Source: Hygrocybe punicea (lineage: Eukaryota; Basidiomycota; Agaricomycetes; Agaricales; Hygrophoraceae). Taken from it: a DNA stretch of 64,000 nt. Both the position numbers and the translations under genes were made by a program. Positions 1 to 12,385 of this stretch are shown piece by piece. The notes below the pieces were generated by a model, which searched no databases, was not told the DNA's origin, and saw only the letters and a program-made list of their open reading frames with translations. The stretch spans positions 5,580,001-5,644,000 of the forward strand of contig OY744468.1 in the NCBI GenBank assembly GCA_963556145.1, read 5' to 3'. The number at the start of each line of letters is the position of its first letter. The first letter of the stretch is position 1.

Positions 1-1692
1 CACTCTCGCGGGCGATTACAGCCGCAGCCACACTTCAACAGCAGCATCGGTTACCCTACGGCTCTAGGGGCGGTTATGATTCATCCCCCCCCACATTCGC
101 TCGCCCACGTTAGACCTGGATGCCTGGCTTTTGAGGAAGGAAACGTTGACTTTGTGAGTCCGCATCGCGTTTGGATTTGGATTTGCGCTTTGGGGTCGAT
201 CTTGAAAGTTGACATCAGGTACGGGGAATTGTTGTCTACGTGAGGAGCGAGTGTTCAATTAACACGCATAAATTGGACCAGGCTCCTGCCAAGCGCTTTT
301 GAGAGGAGGAGTCATGTTATCCGAGTACTCTTTGATTTCTTCAAAACTCCTCACTCTATCTTGTCCACGCGGCTCGCGACCTTCTGCAAAGAAACATTTG
401 AGTCAAACGGGTAACAAGAAAATTTCTTGAACTGTCCTTCATGGTGACCTCTTGGCCCTGCGGCGTTCAGATTCACTTGGAAGGAAAGATCATGGTTGTG
501 GGTGAATTTTAGCCAAGGTAAACAATTTACGCCCTGCATTGTTCTTTGTACTGTACTGTTTTGCAGGCTCGAATATGTAGCCCAATGTACCTTGACAGCT
601 TGGCGGCGACCGATCTGCTTTTTTTATTTGTAGGATCGCTGTGCACGATCAAAACCATATGCATGTGTGCATGCACTCAGGCTTGATTGCAGTGCAAACC
701 TTTGGAGTTCGTTTGCCCCGGTGCTGCCATGCCTTGGCTACCTCTGCAACATCAAGATTTTGACGTTTTGTTCTCGTGCCAATCTGCAAAGGCGGATATC
801 TGGGATTTCTCGAAGGTTTTGCCGACATATAATAAACCACTGGCAGAGTGAATTCCACCCTGACTTCATTTTCGATCTCGTGCAATTGCGACACCGTGGA
901 GCGATTATCATTTATTCATTGGTGTTACATCTCCCTGCACCCGAGAACTTGCTCTGCTCTCGGTCTACGCATGCTAAAACTATCAGCATCATGTCATCGT
1001 CTGGATACACTTGGACCAGAGGAGGGTATTTGAAGTTGATCGGATGTTACAAAAGGTTACAGGAAGCCTTCTCCATTTGACTGATAACTTTCGTAAAGAC
1101 ATGTTGTCCTAACATTTTCATACCGATTTTGACAACACAAGTATCCGTGTAGGGAAGGCTTAACATCTCCAAACTTTGCTGGACTGTCTGCTGGATCTAT
1201 TATCCGCCCAAGAGGTCTACGACAGGATCTGGAAAGGTGAGAGAGAGAGAGATCTATTTATAAAACTGAATTATTTATAAAACTGAATTGAAAGGTTACC
1301 TGCAACAAGAACAGGCCGTGGGAAGGTGCCTGCCTGAGGCGCAAAAACGGCGGTCAGATGCACTTGTGAGCGCTCGATTTCCTTGCCTACAGAAGGTTAA
1401 GCTGTATCTAGGGGGAGGAGAGGTTGGGTTCGTTCAAGAAGCATTGCTGAAATGCCATGAACATGGCTTGGCTTTCTGTCTTTGCCAAATATCGATAAGA
1501 ATTGTTTTGGACCTAAAAGATCTGTATATAGCGCACATATAGAGAGAATATTATTAGTATGTGGAGATCAGCGTTTTTTGATCCGTTTTACGCACAAACG
1601 TGTACCCCACAAGTGTGGTCACGTACGACTCGGAATGAATCCGGAACCATGTACAATACCTAGCAACCAACTCGAATGTGCACTTCTAATCT
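1..1692. other. No supported gene
   Basis: I see no frame here with recognisable domains or a consistent exon chain. A 64-codon minus frame (64-258) starting with ATG could be the first exon of a gene leaving the window, but no good donor follows it. A short GA-rich run lies near 1240. Treated as intergenic sequence downstream of the IDO gene. Confidence 0.5.
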
Positions 1693-3145
1693 TCACCTCT
1701 TCCCCTCATCTAAGGGAGACCGGATGACTGCTTGAGCAGTACAATCCCTAACACCCTTCAGGAACTTCACCATATCCGTCCCGCCAGTTCCTTTCAATGG
1801 TGCATTTTCTTCGGATTCCTGAACAGTCTCTGTAGCCGCTCTCTTCACCTTGGAAGCCGGGCCGACGATATAGAGCGCCACGATAATCATGTGCGCATCG
1901 CGGAACTCCTTCAACGAAACCATGGCCGCATTATACGATTCAAGCAGCTCGGGATCGGCGGCTGACAACACAAGGTCGCGCAGGGGACGAGGGTTGGCGA
2001 CGAGGTGCGAAAGAAACGCACGATGATGGCGGGGCATGTACATTTGCATGCGGCTCAAGAATGACGGCTCATCTGGCGATGACGAACCAGATGCGCGCGA
2101 AGAAGGTGAATATACGTCGACGCCGAGGAAAATGGTCAAGGCGTGGATCAGGGAGCTCTGTCCTGCGCTGGGACCCGACAGTTCTGTAGGCTCGCTGAGG
2201 CCCGGAATGTCTTCCAGGCCTTCAAACACCCACTTCCGCTTGCGTGGGTCCGAATCGGCACCGCGAAGCCATGGCCTGACATCATGATAGTATCTCTGCG
2301 GGTCACAAGAGTGGCGGACCGAAAGCAATAGCACCTTGAGGTCTTGGATGACGGTGGACATCCTTTGCAGATATGCGGTGATACGCTTAACAGCAAGCGT
2401 ATCGCCAACGAACAATTCGTCCATCGACGCTCGCATGAGCTCGAGGACTTCGACACCGCGCAATTCGATGCGTGCACTGGAGAGGTAGAACTCCTCTTCA
2501 TCGGATGTGGTCGTGAAAAGTGTTTGGCAGCGCAGATTGTCGAGGACAGGTGTGGCGACGGACGACGGAACTTTGAGGGCCCAGTTGTAGAGGACATCAT
2601 CAGAATAGGACAAAACTGGGGGCAGCTGTAGCTGAGTACAAACTTGGAGCAGAGGGATGGTCACGGGAGGCGGTATGCGAATTTCAGCGTCGGGAGGGAG
2701 TGAGTGGACGAAGAAGTGAAGTATCCAGGCCAAGACGTGATGAGCTCGACGAAGAACGACTTCCGATTTCGAAATATCCGCTACCGGGAGAACAGGAAGC
2801 TGGGATAGGATGAGAAAGTGCAGAAGCAAAACGATCGACACTCACCGCACGCACGCGCGATCGCCATGATTCGGAACAAGCCAAGTCTTCTTCGTGGAGG
2901 CCAATTCTGTCCCCAAGTTGGAGTTTGCTTTGTACGGCAATTTCAAGGACTTCCTCCCATAATTCCCATTGATCAGGAAGCCGGGCGAGAGGAGGCTGAG
3001 GGGGCATGAAACCTGTGCGAGTATCAACGTCAAAGTCATGGGCAGCCAACGTGCTGGTGTCCGCAACACCAACAGGAGGACCAACATTGATGTCCGGACG
3101 AGGGAGAGACAGGAAGTGGGTTGGGGGAAGGGGTTGCCGCTGCAT
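1693..3145 (-). CDS. Indoleamine 2,3-dioxygenase family protein
   Basis: Two exons on the minus strand: 3145-2846 and 2799-1693. The 46-bp intron 2800-2845 has GTGAGT at its donor and CCCAG at its acceptor, phase 0. The product is 468 aa, a normal length for fungal IDO. IDO is a cytosolic haem enzyme that opens the indole ring of tryptophan to give N-formylkynurenine, the first step of the kynurenine/NAD route. Family landmarks seen are MPRHHRAFLSHL, the proximal-haem-histidine motif RDAHMIIVALYI (His near residue 403) and the C-terminal glycine loop GTGGTDMVKFL. The start at 3145 was chosen because the frame is open from there and the FDVDTRTGF region typical of the N-terminus follows. No lesion is visible. 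Which fungal IDO paralogue this is cannot be told by eye. Confidence 0.93.
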
Positions 3146-4751
3146 TCGACTCGACTGGTGAAGCGCTAAAAGTTAATAATGCTTTGTAATGTTAACAACC
3201 TTTGCCGGCTTTACCCGCTTCTTCTCGATCAGGCCCGATGTGGCTGTGCCCTTCCGCAAATCCGCAAAACAAACGAAAAAACTTACGACGAAGTTACTCT
3301 GACATGGAATATTCGTTATTATCTCTCGCTGGGCGCGCTCAACAAGTGAATCCTGGGTTTTTTTTTTTTTTGATTCAGACATCGTTTAGCACGTGAACGT
3401 CGGACCGGTGGGGATATTTGCAGAGTCTGCATATTACACGAAGAATGACCGTGGCACGCCGCGAGGTAGACCATCAGGCCAGGGAAGCCTAGGGAGATAC
3501 AATTTCCCCCCTACACGCGCCTTGGAATGTACAATGCAACGTATGATAGAGGAAACCTCAAAGCAAAATTTTAGGTCCTGTCAGTGCTCTAACATTGATG
3601 GATCTAGAGTTTTGTACCAGCGTTTTGAAACATGCCCGCCGTGCGTTGGCAGCGGACAGAACATCACATCAGTAAAGAGTCAGCACGCCGACGTCCGGTG
3701 ATGAGATAAGCCCGCGCTAGTCCAGCCCGAAGCCCGGGAGGATCATAGAGTTGTTAGTGAGTTTTGCCCTATTATGAAAGGGCGCGCATGATTAGTACGT
3801 AACTTGGCAACGACAATAAGACCCTTGGGCATGAAAGCCTGGATCGAGGGACGAAGAGCCAGAGCCCTGGAGGTTCGTGGAGATATGTGATAGAAAGCCT
3901 AATTTTGCGTCAGATAAAAACAATCAATTGCCGGTGTTCATGCAACACGTGTGGAGGGAAATGAAATCCACGTACTAGTAGCAGAAACAAAACAACAAAT
4001 TAATCTTGGTAAAAACGTGTTGGGCCTTGGCCGGTGGTGCTTCGAATGATACCAAAAGTAAAACCGCGAGCGTCTCCGCGATACCACAACAAAGAGGTTG
4101 AAGCAAATGGAGCAGTATGAAGCAACAACATGACGCACAGGAAAAGAAAGTTCAGGGGGTGAGAGATATGGTTTTCTGAGACGCAGATTAGCTTCCGTCA
4201 GCGAAACGCAGATCCAGGAATCGACGAGCTGAGGGTGTGTCGCCTTTGAAGATACTTGATTTGGACAACCAGGTGAACGCGCACTGAGAAATTGGGCTGA
4301 TATGCAGCTGGGTGATCTCCTGTGAAATGCAAAAAAATAAAATAAAGCCCAGTCAATTGTGCAGTGAACCAGAAGTTGGGTCGGTTCCACGTGTGCGCCA
4401 ATTGTCTAGGTTTTGCTCACGCGGTCAGCCGCTCCACCGAGTACTGCCTCTGGAGTGATTTTATTGTCTGACCAGAAGTTCTGGAAGTTAGCTCTCGTCT
4501 GTTCCTAGCCGGTACATGTCGTACAACACAAAAAACACCACCACTTTCCAGCTTGAAGGTCCTCAAGGAACAAAAGCATCCCGGTCTGTTCCCATGAAAC
4601 TTTTTGTTCTCCAGCTCGATCGCATCCTAAAACATTTACACGCCCACTCGCCCAAGATGGCCACGAGTACGTCGCTCCTTGGCTATATAATCTGTAATAA
4701 AACGAGTCATTCCTCTGCAGATATTTCATCTCAAATCTCATCTCGAGCACA
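3146..4751. other. Intergenic, no supported gene
   Basis: Region between the divergent IDO and MYND genes, so it should hold both promoters. It has a T-run near 3360. Frames up to 150 codons (3938-4390, minus) have no recognisable motif and overlap in several frames, as expected by chance. Confidence 0.5.
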
Positions 4752-5689
4752 ATGGCCCATCATCATTACTCCCAGCCCGCCGCAGCAAACTACTATTCTG
4801 CCCCTTCCTCGAATCATATGTATCAGAAACAGCGGGGTTATCGCATCTGTGACAAGTGTGGAACCCCTGAGACGCCTGACGTGCCTCGGTTTAGACTTTG
4901 TGGTGGTTGTGTAAGTCGTCCATGGCTTTTCATTTCCGTTTCCTGCAATAGCTGATATGACTCCTTTCTCTCACTCTTAGATGACTACCCAATATTGCGT
5001 GCGTTCATTCATTTATCCCCGAATCTCAGCTCCAGCTAACCCCATATCGCAGTCACAGATTTGCCAAAGAGCACATTGGCAGTCCCACAAAGCAATATGC
5101 CAGCACACAGCCGCCCAGATATCCGTCGTAAAGCAGCAATCCGTCGGTGCCGCTCAAGCTGATGAAAACATGGCCAAAAATCTGCGGAAATTCACTTCCG
5201 CACACGCCAATCTTCTCGGATGGGCCGGCTTCCAAGCGCTCCAATTAAAACGTCTTCCTGCGAATGTTCGCCAAAACGCCCTATTGGTAGAACTCACTCC
5301 ACATAACCACTCCGAATCGCATCGTCGGTAAGATTTTTTCTCCCACGGGCTGACGTCATTTTTGCTCTTTTAAAACAAAAAGACTGATTAGTACACTTTG
5401 CAGATTCTCGGTATCGAACGCATATGTCGTTCCGCGATCGTACATCTGCGACCCCATCGTAGTTGCCGATATCCAGCGACGCGAAGATCGTTGTCGCCAG
5501 AACGGTGGGATCGGAGCCGCGGTGGTCATCATCAAGTGTGGTGCCATCAGCCAGGTCATGCCTGTCGAAGTTGACCCTCCGAGTAAAATTTCTTGGGATT
5601 CTCGGAATGATTGGGCGGATGTCTTGCGCCACTTCGTCGATGCTGGTCGGACAGATTTCAAGCCTATATCGTCGACAGCCAGAGGGTGA
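4752..5689 (+). CDS. MYND-type zinc finger protein
   Basis: Four exons: 4752-4910, 4981-4998, 5053-5327 and 5404-5689. Together they give 246 codons including the stop (245 aa). Exon 2 is only 18 bp. The MYND finger is assembled across the first three exons: C33-x2-C36, C50-x2-C53, then Y58-C59-x3-C63 and H71-x3-C75. Exon 2 supplies the YC pair and exon 3 the last Cys/His ligands, so the splice model is strongly constrained. MYND fingers bind two zinc ions and usually mediate protein-protein contact. The rest of the protein (LLGWAGFQALQLKRLP, then about 100 aa) has no named domain that I recognise. The neighbour downstream is YPI1 on the same strand. The partner or pathway is unknown. Confidence 0.85.
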
Positions 5690-5995
5690 GCTTCCAACCC
5701 GGACTGACGCCCTTCTTATCCCATTGATTGAGCTTTTTTTCATCAAGGGTCGTCTACGGATGAACGTGGAATTTGTCGGACATAGCACACGGGTTGTTCT
5801 TGCTGGCAGGACAGCCTCTCCTTCCTCGTTGGCACTTGATAATTATTATTCTTTCGTCGATTTTGCTTTCAGTGGATCTCGTTTTTGTCTCTTTACGGTT
5901 TTGAAATCTAATCAGAATTGTCCTGGTCTTCAATGAGTGGCTTACTAAAAGTCATGTGAGACTTTACAAGTTGGCTGAACACCGTCATCGTTTCC

Positions 5996-6574
5996 ATGGC
6001 ATACCTTGTAACCACGCAGCAAAGGCCATCTACATCTGCGCCAGGGGATGGCTCTCGCACAATCACAATACTCGATGCTCAGCCCCGTGAAGGAGACGCC
6101 TCCAACCCATCTACTGGAAATATAGGCGCTTTACGACTCCGCGGCGGGCCTCGAAGAAACCGCCAACACGTAGCATGGGGAGAAAGTGTTGTAGACAATG
6201 AAGGGTGCGGGAAGAAGAAGTCGAAGAGTACGTTCGTTGAAAACTCTTTTTGTCCGAGTACGCTGACAATTTTGGTGACACTTGTCTTTTTCGACGCCTC
6301 AGTATGTTGTATATACCATCGGCCAAAGAGATTTGATGAGTCGTCGGATGAAGATTCTTCAGATTCGGGCTCGGATACGGACGCATCGTGCGACCATGGT
6401 GGTCCTTCACATTCACACCCGCGACGACGACCGAATGGCGCACCGTTTGCAGACGATAGAACCGGTCCGCAAGTAAGGGAAAATATGGGTGGGGGAGTTG
6501 CGGAAGTCGACTGCAGTCGTAATGCGTACGAATCCCTGCCGTCGTCAAGGAAGGGCAAGCAAAAGGCGAATTAG
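5996..6574 (+). CDS. YPI1: Type 1 protein phosphatase inhibitor/regulator (YPI1/PPP1R11 family)
   Basis: Two exons, 5996-6227 and 6303-6574, give 167 aa. The 75-bp intron ends in CCTCAG and joins AAGA to TATGTTGT, creating KKKSKICCIYHRPKRFDE, the hallmark of the family. Upstream are LRLRGG and VAWGESVVDNEG, which carries the PP1-docking type (V/I)xW motif. The family is a small, intrinsically disordered nuclear regulator of Glc7/PP1. The C-terminal half is acidic and Ser-rich (about residues 85-105), then basic, ending in RKGKQKAN. A GTAAGG inside exon 2 could be a cryptic donor, but no acceptor keeps the NAYES motif in frame. Confidence 0.9.
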   Translation: MAYLVTTQQRPSTSAPGDGSRTITILDAQPREGDASNPSTGNIGALRLRGGPRRNRQHVAWGESVVDNEGCGKKKSKSTFVENSFCPSTLTILVTLVFFDASVCCIYHRPKRFDESSDEDSSDSGSDTDASCDHGGPSHSHPRRRPNGAPFADDRTGPQVRENMGGGVAEVDCSRNAYESLPSSRKGKQKAN

Positions 6575-6841
6575 TATTGCGTGTTACGTGTGTGTCTCCT
6601 TTGGATTCTGGTATTTGCGCCGGAGGGGCGTTAGAAAACATTATTGCTTGGAACCGGACATTTCAGATTTCGTCTGGATCGTTGGGTTGCGAGGTACCCA
6701 CTTGCAAATTATCAATCTAATCGCGGATGTTGTGCACTGTAGTCTCTACGCTGGCTGAGATTAGTGGAAGGTTGTTTGTCCTTGTGTGGCAGCAGCCTCC
6801 GTCAAGCAAACCAGCCAACCTGAACATTTATTCGAATTCGA

Positions 6842-8759
6842 ATGCAACTACCAACCGTGCAATTCCTTCCTCCACGAACTCATTTGCAGCGTTCACGCCA
6901 TTGCAACAATATTTGTTTCCAAAGTTTCACCTCTCGCAGAACTTTCCTCTTTTCCCTGATACTACTACTCGTACTTGTCTGCACTCCAAGGTCGTGTATG
7001 AAATCTCAGTCGCATTCCCTCTTGCCCCAAACACCGAACGTGAACTCGGGAGTCAGTCTCGGCTTGGAAGTGACCAAAATCGCTTTCTTCACACACAAGA
7101 TACCAGTGGTTGACCGTTCCACTCTTGAGAGGCTCTCACTCATGGAGGACTTTACCGTGTTCGACCCCGAGGAAAATCTGAGCAGCGAATCAAGACGTTG
7201 GCCTCCTATTGTCACTCGAATCCCAGAACTGGACACTGATGATTTTTTGCCTCGACACTCGGACTTCAATAATCAGCAAACATGTGGCTCCAATTCGTGC
7301 CGGTTCCTGCTTCCCTTGCGGATCGCCGAACAGGAATCGAAAGCCCGTATCCACTTTCTGCAGATCCTTCAGTTATCTCGTGAGTTGAATCGGACCCTTA
7401 TCTTGCCGAATGTTGGCAAGAGCCGTATGGGATCCTGTTTCGGCTGGGACTTTGGCGCATACTACGACTCTGATAGATTCATGACAAGCCAGAACGACGC
7501 ACAGTCGGCGGTACGCGTTGTGACTATGGGTGCATTTAAACGATGGATGTCCACCAGGCCAGCGTTCCCGACTGGCCAGATTGTCTCCGTCGCTCTGAAA
7601 GCAGATCCCAAGAATATGTCCCCGAATCCCATAGTTTTATCAACCGGCAATCTCGTTGTGAATATCGAAGACGATCGTGATACAAAGGACATCCCCAGCG
7701 TGGCTCGCTGTCTGATGACGAAATTTAAACCACAGATTAACCTGGACTCTTTCTCGTCCTTGTTTATCCACCCAGTCACTTCAAGTCGCGACAGGCTCAA
7801 GAAAATATCTCTCGGTGCTCTCATAGTCGACGCACTATCACTTGAAGAAATTCACAATGCTGCATTCAGACCACTACCTGAAGCCCCAGGGCCTGCTGCC
7901 AGACATTTTTTGTCCGAATCGCGGGGTCGTCATCGAAAAGCACGTTCTCCTCCTCAACCAGATGTGCTTGTTCTGAACTGGGATCTTCGTCAACCGGCGT
8001 TCTCTCTCTTGGATTTGCAGCAGCATCGGCAGCATTGGCAGCCTGCCGTGACGCTAGATTACTCTCCTCAACTGTTTGCGCTCGCCGCCCGATTAGCACC
8101 CGCCGCGCCATACCTTGCAGTTCATTGGCGTATGGAAACGGTCCCTCCAGGTGTCTTACCTTCCTGCGCTGTCGCACTGGTCGAGACTCTCGCCGACCTC
8201 CTTCAGCACAACGAACTGGCAAGTGATATTCGAACGGTTTGGTTTGCTACTGACTACACGGATCCCACATCTCGGAGCCTGCATCCCGAGGACGGCGGCG
8301 GCGAACTTGACGATGACAACGATGGTTCACATGCCTCCGAGCGTATCGCAAAATCCGGAACTTTCAGAGATATTGTAAAAGAACATGAAGACGCCGTTGG
8401 TATATTGAGGGAGGGCTTTGAAGTTGGGGGACGGTTGGAGGGGTGGCGTATTGTTGGACTGTGGGAGGCAATAGAGCTTGTTCCAGGGACACAGAGGGCG
8501 GAATCAATGAACCGTGAGCTGTTGAGCGATTCTGGTGTGTTGGGAATACTGGATAAGATCATTGCGGTGCAATCGGCTCTTTTTGTGAGTGGTTCAAGCA
8601 GCTGCGGCCGCGTGAGGTATGTCAAAACACTTGTATCTAACCAGACAACTAAGTATTCATTTTCCTAGTTCGTACACAAGCCAGGTGGTTGAAGCCAGGA
8701 AGAAGAACGCGAGAGAGAGGAATACTACTACTCGTAATATCGTCCAACTCTTTGGTTGA
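6842..8759 (+). CDS. Type II membrane O-fucosyltransferase-like protein
   Basis: Two exons: 6842-8616 and 8669-8759. The 52-bp intron has GTATGT at its donor and CCTAG at its acceptor, phase 2. The product is 621 aa. The N-terminus is basic, followed by one hydrophobic span (TFLFSLILLLVLVC, about residues 40-53), the layout of a Golgi type II glycosyltransferase. LIAEQ-like text at residues 160-190 (RIAEQESKARIHFLQIL, LNRTLILPNVGKSRMGSC) and LAVHWRMETVP later resemble the GDP-fucose protein O-fucosyltransferase-like family of basidiomycetes. The spliced C-terminus SSYTSQVVEARKKN fits that family better than the unspliced frame. The acceptor substrate is unknown. An internal Met could be the true start, but that would remove the anchor. 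Confidence 0.75.
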
Positions 8760-8908
8760 CAGCCAATTAAAAAAAATCTTAGCATAAGGCAGCATGCTCA
8801 TACTACACAGAAAACAAAAACATTCACACAGTTTGGCAGATGTATTTTGTTGCCTAATTGACTCGAAACCGGTGTATAGTTGCTCCCTGCACGTTTGACG
8901 GATGCACT

Positions 8909-9538
8909 TTACTCTCTTGGAGCACCTCGCCCGACACCAGCAAACTGTGGCCTGAATTCACCCGGTGCACCTCCCTCTTTCTTCCGATAGTCGTCACGGT
9001 CGCCGCGAGGTGCACGGTATGCACCACCAGCACCCTCTCCGGGCCCACGAACATTGGCGGGACGGGCGGGACGGACCGCCTTTTTATGTGTTGCAGGAAC
9101 GATCTCATCCGGGAGGTGCAACCTAGGCAAAGAGGTTACATGTAACTCAGAGACGAGACAGGCCGGAACAAAAAAAAACAAAGAACGAAATATATGTGTT
9201 GTGGGGGTGAAGGTTGACTGACTCACCATTCACGGAGGTACTCGACACCCTCTGGAGTAAGCACGTAGTAATACCATTGCCACGAAAACTGGGTCTTCAC
9301 GAAACCCTTGGACGTAAGGCTCTGCATAGCCTTTATGACTTGTAAATTGGGAACATCGAGCTCTTCATGCTTTGGTGCATTATAGTCTTTCTTCGCGACA
9401 AGGACACCCTCTGAATAAATCCGATCGCCGTCAGCAGTGTGACAATAACACCCCCGGCCCCCCCGCCCCCCAGTTCCCAAACGTACCCTTGAAAAGGTTT
9501 TCGTAGATAAGGCGTCTGTGTGGTTTTGAGATGATCAT
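8909..9538 (-). CDS. RPS10: 40S ribosomal protein S10 (eS10)
   Basis: Three exons on the minus strand: 9538-9487, 9410-9227 and 9122-8909, giving 149 aa. Introns are 76 bp (9411-9486) and 104 bp (9123-9226), both GT-AG. The protein begins [17 protein letters not shown] and then [10 protein letters not shown], contains the winged-helix core with [15 protein letters not shown] and [13 protein letters not shown], and ends in a basic Arg/Gly/Pro-rich tail. It is a component of the small ribosomal subunit head. The first exon of 52 bp ends shortly after the start, a common intron position in fungal ribosomal protein genes. The minus-strand promoter lies in 9539-9941, next to the repeat belt. Confidence 0.95.
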
Positions 9539-9941
9539 GATGAAGTTGTGTATATATAACGTTCGGAAGCTGGGCGGTGAAAAGACGATGTCAGAGATCC
9601 AACTGTTTGTTTGAAAGAATGACATACCCCGCAGCACCGATATTACACCCTGTTCCCGGCTTGGAGAAGAAACAAAAAAAGTCGCGTCAGCTTGATATCA
9701 GCGGACGGCGGCCACGGTGAGAATGCATCCATCCCCTTCCAGCCGTCCGAATTTCACAAAAAAACGTTCAACTAAAATCGAAACACAGCCCGAAGTCATT
9801 GTATAACTGACCTAGTAACTCGATTGCAGGAGAAACCTTGGCAGTGGACTTGCTGACCTTCGAGGAATGGTAATCGTGAGGCAGCGGTGGCTGAATGTTT
9901 GTGGTTGGTTGGTTGTGGTGCCAGATTAGGCAACAATCCCT
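9539..9941. other. eS10 upstream region
   Basis: About 400 bp upstream of the eS10 start. No frame or repeat is recognised. It must contain the eS10 promoter and marks the end of the gene-dense host segment. Confidence 0.5.
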
Positions 9942-9943
9942 TA

Positions 9944-11633
9944 CATCACGTGAAACGGTGTGACAATGAAGTAAAACCTCTGTAGATAACTTTTGGAGAT
10001 GTTTAAAAAAAATCTGTTCCAGTGAAATGTTCAGAGAGTGGTTCTAGAGGAATCTGTGTATTCAAAAGTTGAATTTTCCATAGTTTGAAGGAGGAGATAG
10101 ATATTTGGTCTAACCCATCAACCGCCATGACACTGTTATGGATCGCTTCTGCAGCGGGCTCTGGCAACAATCAACTTAACTGGGGATCGGTTTCCAGAGG
10201 AGAGAACAGCAGTTTTCATTGTTGCTTATAACTAAGACAACACTGCTAAGAGGGGGTCAAGGTCTAATGTCATTGCAAGCCGTGGGGGTTACCCAAGACA
10301 AGGGGGTCTGCCCCAAGAACCAGACTAAATGTAAGGAAAAGAAAGAAGAAAAAGTCCGATGTAGAGACTCAATGTCCCTCTGAGTCCATATCATTGATAT
10401 ATCACGAATCCGGACAAACCCGACACCTCCAAACGATTCCCATTCCAAATGATTCCCATTCCAACCCGACATAACCCGACGTGACATGACCCAATGTGAC
10501 CGACGTGACCCGACGTATGCCGCTTTGTCACAGCCGCTTTCGGACCAAATCCGGCAGCCTCAGAAGCCCCAGAGTTCTAATTATAGGAGACGGATCTCAT
10601 TGGACTCGATCCCTGACTTCAGACTTGCCTTATATACGCATCCCCTTGTCCTTTCAGAGATATGTAGGAGATTTTAGATCTTTCTCTTGGACATTCATTT
10701 TCCCCTCAATTTTCCTGTCTTCGTCGCATTGCAACTCCCCTGTCCACATCCCCATTCCATCTTCTCTTTGTAGTTTCTATCGGTCAAAGTTCAAAAGAAT
10801 GTGCTTCGGTGATGGTCAGATTGGAGGGAACAGTGAAATGTCTCGTGATCGAGGATTGTTCAGAGTGTACAAGCAGGTGAGGAATGTTGTCGGATTGTCA
10901 GGGAGGATAATGGTAGGCATGGAATATGAAAGTGGAAACCAAATATCCAGGTATGGCAATTGTCAATTACGTGGTGAGATATTGTCAAGGTGGAAGTTGG
11001 AAGTATCGATGGCAGAAGGGTTTCGGTGCTGATGCCAAAGATAGATCATAACAAGGTAAAAACCAATAAGGAAAGTGATGGCAATGCTGCCAATGATGAT
11101 TATGATAATTAGCTGTGTTGGGAGTACAGCCATTGTGTATCAGTTTGTCATGGGATGAAGTAAACAATATGTCAGGGCAAGGGAAAAGACAATGGTGATG
11201 ATGTCTGTCAGCAAGGAGACTATTCGGGTACAGCAAGGTCACGTGGGATATGTCCATGGTCAGTCTGGATTGTTCTAGAAGAAGGGATAAAAAGGGAGCA
11301 AGAACAAGAATAAGCAATAATGTCCAAAAGAAGACAAAAGGCAAAGGAGAATGAAAAAGGAAGGTGTGGTAAAGCAGAATCGTCATGGTGGGGCAACAGA
11401 GTCGGAATCAGAGTTGCGGAGTTGTAAAATGTAACAGACACCTCCATAACATACACCAATGGGTTAGACCAAATATCTATCTCCTCCTTCAAACTATTGA
11501 AAATTCAACTTTTGAATACACAGATCCCTCTAGAACCACTCTCTGAACATTTCACTGGAACAGATTTTTTTTAAACATCTCCAAAAGTTATCTACAGAGG
11601 TTTTACTTCATTGTCACACCGTTTCACGTGATG
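9944..11633. mobile_element. MITE K: near-perfect palindrome flanked by TA, split by element L
   Basis: Starts CATCACGTGAAACGG at 9944 and ends with its complement at 11633. The flanking TA is at 9942-9943 and 11634-11635. The two arms (about 9944-10115 and 11462-11633) differ at only a few positions. Without L the element is about 390 bp and nearly all arm, so it would fold into one long hairpin. The TA target suggests a Tc1/mariner or pogo source. It codes for nothing. Confidence 0.8.
10134..11436 (-). mobile_element. LTR-type insertion L (likely solo LTR) inside MITE K
   Basis: Begins TGTTATGGATCGCT and ends ATGTAACA, with a 5-bp target copy GACAC on both sides (10129-10133, 11437-11441). 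It is about 1.3 kb and has no gag or pol. Its interior is similar to element M at 32659-34330. The minus orientation is inferred from the resemblance of its left tip to the reversed end of the gypsy LTR at 55709. Confidence 0.75.
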
Positions 11634-11891
11634 TAACTATTTGTGGATCTATCATCTTACTTTACTTTTGGAATATATAGTGCAGTGGTTGTTGACCGCT
11701 AAGATATTTATGTGGAATTAAATTATATTTGCCTCTCTCTGAGAGGGTTTTTATACTACTTTGTAAATCTACTAGAAGTTTCTTGTGTTGAGTAGAATAA
11801 CTGCTGCGCCCCAGCATGGACAGGTGTGCTTGAGTTCCGGGGTCATGTGATACAGATTACTAATCCTTTCCGCGACTATTCGGCCACTATT

Positions 11892-12385
11892 CCCAACATT
11901 GACTATATTATTTTTTTGAATTATTCTATTTGGCTCCCCGGGGTGCACCTGACTTCCCATGCACCCTTGCCTTATATAGTGATAGCTAAGTGAGATAATT
12001 TCAATAAATCAGTTTTCACTCAACTTCTGTTGGTTGTAAAATTTTAGAGAAATTGCATTTAGTAGGCTTACATGTCTAAATCCTTATAGAAAAATAGTAT
12101 TTTGGTTCTATTACATAGTTGCTTAGGACTAATTGACTCATCCAGAATTTGTGCTTATATTTAAGCATTAACTGAACATATTTTGACAAGAATTAACTGT
12201 TGGACATCTTAGCCTTCATACCAAAGAGCCATGATTTTTCAGTTATTATATCACCAGCAGTACTTGAGTTAAAATTGATTCATTCAAAATATTTTACTTA
12301 GCTACCACTATATAAGGCAAGGGGTGCGTGGGAAGTTAGGTGCAGGGTGCCAAATAGAACTACCCTATTTTTTTACATATTGGGG
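11892..12385. mobile_element. MITE J with long imperfect terminal inverted repeats
   Basis: The arms about 11915-11997 and 12298-12365 are inverted copies: TGCACCTGACTTCCC and CTTATATAGTG on the left match GGGAAGTTAGGTGCA and CACTATATAAG on the right. The outer limits CCCAACATT/ATTGGGG are approximate and no target copy is certain. Noncoding. The 255 bp between K and J (11637-11891) hold nothing I recognise. Confidence 0.55.

Noticed and set aside
3938..4390. 150-codon minus frame upstream of the MYND gene
   Set aside because: No domain, no conserved-looking text, overlaps another frame; probably chance.
5294..5788. Minus-strand 164-codon frame
   Set aside because: Opposite to the spliced MYND gene exons and without motifs.
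6079..6641. Minus-strand frames of 159 and 176 codons
   Set aside because: Shadows of YPI1, whose splice product matches the family.
10134..11436. L as a full autonomous retrotransposon
   Set aside because: Only 1.3 kb, no internal direct repeats and no gag or pol text.
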